Source: CAYTLW01 sp964438735
GTDB lineage: Bacteria > Myxococcota_A > UBA9042
Assembly (NCBI GenBank): GCA_964438735.1
Contig: CAYTLW010000007.1
Coordinates: forward strand, 54,360 to 118,359
Reading direction: 5' to 3'
DNA length: 64,000 bases
The notes under the pieces were generated by a model. That model searched no databases and was not told the origin of the DNA. It worked only from the letters and a program-made list of their open reading frames with translations. Each line of letters opens with the position of its first letter. The stretch's first letter is position 1. Position numbers and translations under genes: made by a program. Positions 56,948 to 64,000 of this stretch are shown piece after piece.

Positions 56948-59900
56948 ATGAGCAGACAGCATCGTGGTCGACGCATTTGCGTGGCCACCGCTTGGGTTGT
57001 CATCGTGGTCGCGATCAGCGCTTGCGCGGGCGAAGAGCACGTCCTCGGGCCGCCCATCGCGGACGTCCCAGATACTGTTGCCGCCGATGCAGATGATGCG
57101 ACCGGCAGCAGCGATGCCTCGACGATCCCCGTCGACGCCGGTTGCACCAATGCCCTGGACTGCCCCACCTCCGACGATCCGTGCCGCTCCTTCGTCTGCC
57201 ACCCCGAGCTCGACTGTCTCGAGGTGAAGCTGCCCGACGGCGCCATCTGCAAAGACGACGACGCCTGCACGAATATCGCCACCTGCCAGGCTGGAAAATG
57301 CGTCGGTGAGCAGCCCAAGATCTGCAATGACGACAACCCCTGCACGGACGACGGCTGTGATGGCAGCACCGGTGAGTGCACGTTTGCCAACGTGGAACCT
57401 GGGGGCGCCTGCGACGACGGCGACGTCTGCAAACACGACACCGTTTGTGACGGGCAGGGCGTCTGCAGCGGCGGCAAGTCCGTCTGCGCCTGCACCAAGG
57501 ACCTGGACTGCGCGCCCTTCGACGACGGCGATGCTTGCAACGGCGTGTTGTACTGCGACACCAGCGCCACGCCCGCCGCCTGCGCCATCAACCCGGCGAC
57601 GATCGTCCTCTGTTCGGCCCAGAACAACACCGCCTGCGTGCACAACGCCTGCGATACCGACTCGGGCAAGTGCAGCATGATCTCTGTCGCGGACAAGACG
57701 CCATGCACCGACGACGACGTGTGCACCGCCGGCGACTGGTGCCAGGGGGGCAAGTGCGAGCCCGGCATCGACATCTGTTGCAAGAACGACGCGGACTGCA
57801 TGGCCTTCGACGATGGCGACCTCTGCAACGGCACCATGTTCTGCAACAAAGCCTCAGGCCAGTGCCTGCCCAATCCCAAGTCCGTCGTGGTCTGCAAAAG
57901 CGTCAACGACACCGCCTGCCTGGCCAACACCTGCGACAAGAAGCAGGGCAAGTGCGGCTTTGTCGCCCTGCCAGACGGCACCACCTGCACCGACGCCAAC
58001 CCATGCACGGTGGGCGATATCTGCGGTGAAGGCGCCTGCGTCTCCGGGCCGGATACCTGCTTCTGCAAGAGTCACAACGATTGCCTGCCCTTTGACGATG
58101 GCAACCTCTGCAACGGCACCCTGATCTGCAACAAAGCGACGGGGAAATGCCAGTCCGACGAGTCTTCCGTCGTCAACTGCCAGAGCGTCGACGACACCGC
58201 CTGTCGCAAGAACCTATGCGACCCCAAGAAGGGGCTGTGCACCTACGTCGACATGCCGGACAGCGTGACCTGCGACGCCGACGGCACCATCTGCACCAAG
58301 ACCGATCGCTGCAAAAGCGGCAGCTGCATCGCCGACGCCAACAACACCTGCGATTGCAAGTCCAACGCCGACTGCACCGCCCTCGAGGATGGCGATCTAT
58401 GCAACGGCGAGCTGTACTGCGACAAGAAGAGCGGCAAATGCGAGCTCAACCCGGCGTCGATCGTCTACTGCCCGACCGTGGACGACACCGACTGCGCGGT
58501 GAACAAGTGCCAGCCCAAGACCGGCAAGTGCGCCATGGTGCACATCAACGAGAAGAAGTCCTGCAACGGCGACGACAACCCCTGCACGCCGACCGATCTT
58601 TGTGTCGCCGGCAAGTGCCTGAACGACGCCAACGTCTGCAAGTGCCAGACCGACGGCGACTGCGCGCCCTACCAGGACACCAACAAGTGCAACGGCGAGT
58701 TGTTCTGCGACAAGAAGACACAGGTATGCGTGCCCAATCCGGCCACCGTTCCCGAGTGTCCGACCTGGCAGAACACAGCCTGTCTGCAAAGCACGTGCGT
58801 CATCGCCACAGGCAAATGCCAGCTGCAGTCGGTCAACACCTTCAAGAGCTGTGACGCCGACGGCAATGTCTGCACCGCGTACGACACCTGCAAGGACGGC
58901 CAGTGCATCGCGGGAGCCAACCTCTGCAAGTGCGACTTCGACGCCGACTGCACCGACTGGAATGACTCCGACCCCTGCAACGGCACGCTCTACTGCGACA
59001 AAGGGAAGAAGGCGCCCTTCTTCTGCGAGGTGAATCCAGCCAGCAAGATCACCTGCAGCGGCGGCGACCCAGCCGGTTGCAAGACCACCGTCTGCGACCC
59101 GGCGCTGGCCAAGTGCGTGCCCGGCGACGTCAAGGACACCAAACCCTGCAACGACGGCAATCCCTGCACCGTCAAGGACGACTGCGAGCAGGGAAGCTGC
59201 GCCGGAAAGCCGAAGGTCTGCCCGGGCGCCATCCCCTGCATGGTCTACTTCTGCCTGCCGGGCAGCGGTCTGTGCAGCAAGAAGGTGGAGACCTGCGACG
59301 ACGGCAGCGATTGCACCACCGACAGCATCTGCGATCCCAAGACCGGCTGTACGAACACCGAGTTGCCCGATGGCAAGGCCTGCAATGACGGCGACATCTG
59401 CACGCCTACATCGGCCTGCAAGGGCGGCAAATGCCTGCCGCCAAAGCCGTCCTGCGATGATGACGAGGGCTGCACCATCGACAGCTGCGACGTCAAGGCC
59501 GCCAAGTGCCTGCACAAGGCCATGGCCGAGGGGGCCGTTTGCGACGACGGCAGCGTCTGCACGCCGACCACAACCTGCGTCAAGGGAAAATGCACCGGCA
59601 AAACCCAGTCGTGTGACGATGGCAATGTGTGCACCGCCGACCTCTGCAACGCCAAGGAGGGCTGTAGCAATCAGCCCAACAAGGCGGGCTGCAGCGATGG
59701 CGACAAGTGCACCACCGGAGACGTCTGCAGCAAGGGCAAGTGCATCGCTGTGGCCAAGGTCTGCGATGACGGCAACGCCTGCACCAACGACAGCTGCAAA
59801 CCGTCGTCGGGATCGTGCGTCCAGGTGGGCGTCACCGATGGGCCGGCGCAGGGCTGCAAGGACGCCGATCCCTGCCTGATCGCCGCCTGCAAGAAGGGCA

Positions 59901-62900
59901 TCTGCGGCAAGGTCTGGAAGGACTGCAACGACGACAACGGCTGTACCGACGACAGCTGCGATAACAAGACCGGAAAATGCGTCAACAAGGCCAACAGCCT
60001 GCCCTGTGACGACGGCGACGCCTGTTCCGGGCCCGACCTCTGCGCCGCAGGCGCCTGCCAGACCACCGCCGTCACCTGCACGGACGGTGGCCCCTGCAAG
60101 AGCGGCGGCTGCGACGCCAAGACCGGCAAGTGCGTCTACAGCAACAAACCTGACGGGGCGTCATCTGCGTGCAACGCGCAGGGCCAGTGCGCGACGGGCG
60201 CCTGTGTCGGAGGCGCGTGCAGCTACACCAAGAAGAAGTGCGACGATGGCAACGTCTGTACCGATGATACCTGCGACCCCAAGACGGGCTGCGGCACCGT
60301 GGCCAACCAGGCCAGCTGCAGCGATGGCGACAAGTGCACCACCTCCGATGTCTGCAGCAAGGGCAAGTGCGCCGGTGCGGCCAAGGCCTGCGGAGACGGC
60401 AACGCCTGCACCAGCGACGGCTGCGAGTCGGCCACGGGCGATTGCACCCACAACAACGTCAAGGACGGGCAGGCGAAGGGCTGCACCGACGCCGACCTCT
60501 GCCTGAACGCCGCCTGCAGCAAGGGCGTCTGCGGCAAGGTCTGGAAGGACTGCAACGACAACAACAAGTGCACCGACGACAGCTGTGATAGCAAGACCGG
60601 CAAGTGCGTCAACAAAGCCAACAACGTGCCCTGCGACGACGGCAATGCCTGCACCGGTCCCGACGCCTGCGCCGGGGGGAGCTGCCAGAGCAAGGCCATC
60701 TCCTGCAGCGCTGGCGGCCCCTGCAAGAGCGGCCAATGCGAGGCCAAGAGCGGCAACTGCGTCTACACCACCAAACCCGATGGGGTCTCCTCTGCGTGCA
60801 GCGACGGCAACGGTTGCACCATCGACAGCTGCAAGACTGGCAACTGCGTGCACAGCAAGAAGGTCTGCAAGGATAACAAGCTCTGCACGACCGACACCTG
60901 CGCCTTCGGACTGTGCAAGTTCACCACCATTGACTGCGATGATGGCAACCCCTGCACCGTGGACGCCTGTGACCCCAAGGACGGCGGCTGCAAGAGCCCG
61001 GCGGTCGCCGACGGACCATCGCTCGCCTGCAACGCGGGCGGCAAGTGCGACATCGGCAGCTGCGTCAGCGGGGTCTGCAACTACAGCAAGAAGAACTGCG
61101 ACGACGCCAACGGCTGCACCACGGACAGCTGCGAGGTCAAGACGGGCGACTGCAAACACGCCGCGACCACTGCACCCTGCAACGACAACAACGCCTGTAC
61201 CGTGCAGACGGCCTGCAAGGCGGGCAAATGCGCCGGCGGCAAGATCATCGACTGCGACGACAACAACCTCTGCACCATCGACACCTGCAACGCCAGCAAG
61301 GGCTGCCAGACCAAGGCCACCAACGAGGGCAAGGCCTGCGATGATGGGTTGGGCTGTACCCTGAGCGACCTGTGCCAAATCGGCGTCTGCGCCGGCACCG
61401 GCCAACTCTACGACAACCTCTTCAAGAACGACCCCAACTCCGGCCTCTACGACGTCGCCTCGGCAGGCGATGGCACCGTGGTGGCCGTCGGCCGCAAGGT
61501 CCTCAAGGGCGAGACCATCGCCGACGCCTGGGTGGTGGCCATGGATGCCACCGGCAAGGTCAGTTGGAGCAAGACCTATGGCACGAAATATCTCGAGACC
61601 TTCCTGGACGTCGCCCCGACTCCGAGCGGTGGCTGGCTGCTCAGCGGCATCTATTCACCCATCTACTCCTACGCGTGGGCCGTGGTGGTGGACGCCAAGG
61701 GCGACAAGGTGGCCGAACGCAACTACAGCAAGGACCCCGGCAAGTCGCAATTCGACGCTGGCGTCGCCAACAAGGACGGCTACACGTTGGCTGGCCACCG
61801 GCGCACCGGAGCGGGCAGTACCTATGGTTGGCTGATCCGCACCGATGAAAAGTTCCTCACCAAGTGGTCGTGGACCAACACCACCTGGGTCAGCGGCGGC
61901 TTTGCCGATCTCGTGAAGACCTCCGACGGCGGCTACACCGGCACCGGGTATTTCGGCATCACCCAGGGACTGTTGCACTTCGACGGTGAGGGCAAGCTGC
62001 TTTGGAGTCGTCGCTTTCCGAACTCCAGCGGCACCGCCCTGCGCGGGCTCGCGTACCTTGCCGATGGCGGCTACGCCATGGCTGGTCGTATTACCAGTTA
62101 CAGCGTGCACAGCACCCTGTGGGTCCTGCGCACCGACGCGCTCGGTCAACTGAAGTGGCGCCGCGACATCAATGAGGACCACAACTACTGCGTCAAGGTG
62201 GGCGCGGAATGCCTGCGCGCCATGGGTGCTGCGGATCTGACGGCCACGCCCGATGGCGGTCTCGCTGTTGTCGCCACGGGCCCCCAATGGGGCGAATCGT
62301 CCAGCTATGGCCACGATGGCAAACTGATCAAGTTTGACGGCAGTGGTGTGGTTCAATGGGTTCGCCGCGTCGGCACCAAGGATCGCCACGAGCAGCTCAA
62401 AGGCGTCACCACCCTGCCCGATGGCGGCCTGGCCGTGGTCGGCTACAGCAGCGACAAGCCAACGGGCAAGAGCCAGGTCTGGCAGGCGCTCGCGATGCGC
62501 ACGGACCGCTGGGGACACGCCGACTGCGTCTCCTCTGGCGTCTGCTACGCCACCACCGGCAAGACGTGTCAGGACGGCACCGGCTGCACCTACGATCGCT
62601 GCGATGGCAAGAAGGGCTGTCAGCACGGTGACCTCAACGGTCAAGTCACGGTCGACGGCAAGGTGGTGACGGTGGTGCCCTGCGACGACGAGCAGGCCTG
62701 CACGGTCGACGCGACCTGCTGGAAGGGCAAGTGCCAGGCCGGCAAACCCATCTTGGGTAGCCAGAGCTGGCCTGACGGGGCCACCTACGCCGGCACCCTG
62801 AGCGGCGCCGCGGCGGACCACAGGGGCGGCTATCTCGTTGCCGGCACGACGCAGCCATCCAAGGGCGCCGGCGACCGGGCGGCCATGGCGCGCTATGACG

Positions 62901-63934
62901 CAGCAGGCAAGAAGGTCTGGGGCTGGACAGAGAAGAAGAGCCCCTACGCGGTCGTGCGTGACGTCGCCCAGAGCGCGGTCGAAAAGGGCTACGCTGTCGG
63001 CGACGAGAACGGCAATCTGGTGCTCTTCATCGCAGATCACAAGGGTGTCGGCGGACCCTATATCTACAAAGAGGCCAACACCCAACGCGGCCTGGGCATC
63101 ACCGTGGCAGAGAATGGTCGCCTCTTCGTGGTTGGCGACACCACCACGGCTGGCGGCACGACGGATGGGCTCCTCTGGGCGATCTCCAGCAATACCAAAC
63201 CGGCTTGGAAGAAGACGTTCGGCGTCGTCGGCCACCATGACCGGCTGTCCGCGGTCGCCAGCGGTCCCGCCTCGACCATCGCCGCCGTCGGCAGGCGGCA
63301 ACAGAACAAGTCCGCCTGGTGGGTGCTCACCGATGCCAACGGTGTGGAGACAGCCAGCGGTCACATCAGCAAGGGCAAGGGCGATTGCGAATTCGGGGCC
63401 GCCGCACGCTCCACGTCTGGCCATTGGGTGATGGGTGGCACCTGCAACGGCGAAGGCCTGCTCGCCGGCATCGACGCGGCCGGCAAGGTGTTATGGAGCC
63501 AGGTTGAGACGGCGAACAAGGCGCTGGACGGCACCGCGTTCCGGAGCCTGATCTCGTTGGCCGATGGCGGCACGCTTGCCCTGGTCGACGCCAACAGCGC
63601 CACCCGCGATCGCTTCCTGCTCCGTCACGACGCCAAGGGCAAGCGGCTCGAGGTTCGGCCCCTGGGCACCACATCGACCTGGGATCGCGGCGGGGCCATG
63701 GCCCTCGCACCCGGTCGCGGGCTGGTCATCGTGGGCGATCGCAGCAAGTCCAAGGGCGGCCCGGCCGAACCCACCTTGCTACGAACCGACAACTGGGGTC
63801 GGGCGGACTGCAACCTCAGCGGGGTCTGCACCAACAAGACGCAGACCGACTGCGACGACGGCAAGCCGTGCACCACCGACGCCTGCGACGCAGCCAAAGG
63901 CTGCACCCACACAGCGATCCCCGGCTGTCCTTAG
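56948..63934 (+). CDS. Giant Cys-rich repeat / propeller lipoprotein G
   Basis: A protein of 2,328 residues from ATG 56948, behind GAGGACAAG; the frame is open from 56834 but the signal peptide starts here (lipobox Cys26, AISAC). Order: acidic linker; long units with CNGxLYCD cores (nt ~57150-59090); short CDDGNxCTxDxC units (to ~61400, residue ~1486); propeller-like region 1 (DGTVVAVGRKV, DGGYTGTGYF, DGGYAMAGRI); a Cys island (about 62520-62750); propeller region 2 (GRLFVVGDTTT, GRGLVIVGDRS); and a terminal Cys module ending IPGCP. A 627-bp segment is tandemly duplicated inside. It is a paralogue of giants A and B but lies about 43 kb away. Likely outer-surface; function unknown. Confidence 0.87.
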   Translation: MSRQHRGRRICVATAWVVIVVAISACAGEEHVLGPPIADVPDTVAADADDATGSSDASTIPVDAGCTNALDCPTSDDPCRSFVCHPELDCLEVKLPDGAICKDDDACTNIATCQAGKCVGEQPKICNDDNPCTDDGCDGSTGECTFANVEPGGACDDGDVCKHDTVCDGQGVCSGGKSVCACTKDLDCAPFDDGDACNGVLYCDTSATPAACAINPATIVLCSAQNNTACVHNACDTDSGKCSMISVADKTPCTDDDVCTAGDWCQGGKCEPGIDICCKNDADCMAFDDGDLCNGTMFCNKASGQCLPNPKSVVVCKSVNDTACLANTCDKKQGKCGFVALPDGTTCTDANPCTVGDICGEGACVSGPDTCFCKSHNDCLPFDDGNLCNGTLICNKATGKCQSDESSVVNCQSVDDTACRKNLCDPKKGLCTYVDMPDSVTCDADGTICTKTDRCKSGSCIADANNTCDCKSNADCTALEDGDLCNGELYCDKKSGKCELNPASIVYCPTVDDTDCAVNKCQPKTGKCAMVHINEKKSCNGDDNPCTPTDLCVAGKCLNDANVCKCQTDGDCAPYQDTNKCNGELFCDKKTQVCVPNPATVPECPTWQNTACLQSTCVIATGKCQLQSVNTFKSCDADGNVCTAYDTCKDGQCIAGANLCKCDFDADCTDWNDSDPCNGTLYCDKGKKAPFFCEVNPASKITCSGGDPAGCKTTVCDPALAKCVPGDVKDTKPCNDGNPCTVKDDCEQGSCAGKPKVCPGAIPCMVYFCLPGSGLCSKKVETCDDGSDCTTDSICDPKTGCTNTELPDGKACNDGDICTPTSACKGGKCLPPKPSCDDDEGCTIDSCDVKAAKCLHKAMAEGAVCDDGSVCTPTTTCVKGKCTGKTQSCDDGNVCTADLCNAKEGCSNQPNKAGCSDGDKCTTGDVCSKGKCIAVAKVCDDGNACTNDSCKPSSGSCVQVGVTDGPAQGCKDADPCLIAACKKGICGKVWKDCNDDNGCTDDSCDNKTGKCVNKANSLPCDDGDACSGPDLCAAGACQTTAVTCTDGGPCKSGGCDAKTGKCVYSNKPDGASSACNAQGQCATGACVGGACSYTKKKCDDGNVCTDDTCDPKTGCGTVANQASCSDGDKCTTSDVCSKGKCAGAAKACGDGNACTSDGCESATGDCTHNNVKDGQAKGCTDADLCLNAACSKGVCGKVWKDCNDNNKCTDDSCDSKTGKCVNKANNVPCDDGNACTGPDACAGGSCQSKAISCSAGGPCKSGQCEAKSGNCVYTTKPDGVSSACSDGNGCTIDSCKTGNCVHSKKVCKDNKLCTTDTCAFGLCKFTTIDCDDGNPCTVDACDPKDGGCKSPAVADGPSLACNAGGKCDIGSCVSGVCNYSKKNCDDANGCTTDSCEVKTGDCKHAATTAPCNDNNACTVQTACKAGKCAGGKIIDCDDNNLCTIDTCNASKGCQTKATNEGKACDDGLGCTLSDLCQIGVCAGTGQLYDNLFKNDPNSGLYDVASAGDGTVVAVGRKVLKGETIADAWVVAMDATGKVSWSKTYGTKYLETFLDVAPTPSGGWLLSGIYSPIYSYAWAVVVDAKGDKVAERNYSKDPGKSQFDAGVANKDGYTLAGHRRTGAGSTYGWLIRTDEKFLTKWSWTNTTWVSGGFADLVKTSDGGYTGTGYFGITQGLLHFDGEGKLLWSRRFPNSSGTALRGLAYLADGGYAMAGRITSYSVHSTLWVLRTDALGQLKWRRDINEDHNYCVKVGAECLRAMGAADLTATPDGGLAVVATGPQWGESSSYGHDGKLIKFDGSGVVQWVRRVGTKDRHEQLKGVTTLPDGGLAVVGYSSDKPTGKSQVWQALAMRTDRWGHADCVSSGVCYATTGKTCQDGTGCTYDRCDGKKGCQHGDLNGQVTVDGKVVTVVPCDDEQACTVDATCWKGKCQAGKPILGSQSWPDGATYAGTLSGAAADHRGGYLVAGTTQPSKGAGDRAAMARYDAAGKKVWGWTEKKSPYAVVRDVAQSAVEKGYAVGDENGNLVLFIADHKGVGGPYIYKEANTQRGLGITVAENGRLFVVGDTTTAGGTTDGLLWAISSNTKPAWKKTFGVVGHHDRLSAVASGPASTIAAVGRRQQNKSAWWVLTDANGVETASGHISKGKGDCEFGAAARSTSGHWVMGGTCNGEGLLAGIDAAGKVLWSQVETANKALDGTAFRSLISLADGGTLALVDANSATRDRFLLRHDAKGKRLEVRPLGTTSTWDRGGAMALAPGRGLVIVGDRSKSKGGPAEPTLLRTDNWGRADCNLSGVCTNKTQTDCDDGKPCTTDACDAAKGCTHTAIPGCP
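59693..60800 (+). repeat. 627-bp (209-residue) tandem duplication within giant G
   Basis: The segment starting SDGDKCTTGDVCSKGKC (59693) recurs 627 bp later as SDGDKCTTSDVCSKGKC (60320). Both copies contain GKVWKDCND, CTDDSCD and CVYxxKPDG. The second copy stays similar to about 60800. The tail of the unit (SACNAQGQC type) reappears near 61020. The exact 3-fold length keeps the reading frame. Confidence 0.85.
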
Positions 63935-64000
63935 CGGACGTCGGAGCTAGTTCGACGGTCCCGAAGCACTTCCCCAGTTTGGCGTCCAAGCCATGTGCCG

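Noticed and set aside
56630..57643. Minus-strand frames reading through the hairpin array into giant G
   Set aside because: Inverted repeats stay open on both strands; no start signals, and the region is better explained as palindromes.

Overview
The window is uniformly GC-rich apart from one short AT-rich patch. It looks like a chromosome segment from a deltaproteobacterium-like lineage, most likely Myxococcota or a relative. That placement is inference. It rests on an Hsp20, Ser/Thr kinase and RecQ/MurB background combined with many secreted lipoproteins that have Asp-Ala-Gly-rich linkers and Cys-rich repeats, a caspase-SUMF1 lipoprotein, and several a/b-hydrolase lipoproteins. I see no rRNA, tRNA, CRISPR array, intact insertion sequence or replication origin. 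Many long open frames lie antisense to the Cys-rich genes; they are artefacts of repetitive GC-rich codons and are left out.

Layout. 1-13431 (minus): two giant paralogous lipoproteins joined by an ATGA stop/start overlap; the downstream one runs off the left edge. 13566-18065 (plus): a transmembrane Ser/Thr kinase, a SAM methyltransferase, a nitronate-monooxygenase-like flavoenzyme and an AAG-type DNA glycosylase. 18082-21499 (minus): recQ followed by murB. 21654-23270 (plus): an MGAT-like acyltransferase and a small heat-shock protein. 23313-25062 (minus): a MarR-type regulator and rsuA. 25380-34446 (plus): beta-ureidopropionase, dihydropyrimidinase, a Cys-rich lipoprotein ending in a cytochrome-c-like domain, an NCS1 permease, a CoA-acylating semialdehyde dehydrogenase and an M28 peptidase lipoprotein. 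34580-42496 (plus): four lipoproteins (Cys-rich; a/b-hydrolase; Cys-rich plus SUMF1; YD-repeat). 42506-49869 (minus): EamA transporter, caspase-SUMF1 lipoprotein, YafK-type L,D-transpeptidase-fold enzyme, lipase-like lipoprotein, dusA. 50084-56397 (plus): a DUF1287-like anchored protein, a class III aminotransferase, a MORN-type protein, gluQ and a lipoprotein with a pre-peptidase-like C-terminus. 56398-56947 has no gene; it holds an AT-rich patch and six consecutive hairpins. 56948-63934 (plus): a third giant Cys-rich/propeller lipoprotein.

How the genes fit together. The clearest pathway is reductive pyrimidine breakdown: import (NCS1 permease), ring opening (dihydropyrimidinase), decarbamoylation (beta-ureidopropionase), transamination of beta-alanine (probably the class III aminotransferase about 17 kb away) and oxidation of malonate semialdehyde to acetyl-CoA (MmsA-like). 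The first enzyme, dihydropyrimidine dehydrogenase, is not in the window.

The other theme is the cell surface. Five lipoproteins carry dense Cys-rich repeats. In four of them (A, B, G, and the cytochrome and SUMF1 proteins share it with these) the repeat pattern resembles the Dictyostelium CTDC extracellular-matrix repeat, and each type ends in a different C-terminal domain: propeller, cytochrome c or SUMF1. A recurrent TTGTCC-N17/18-TAnnnT promoter-like pattern lies upstream of three lipoprotein genes.
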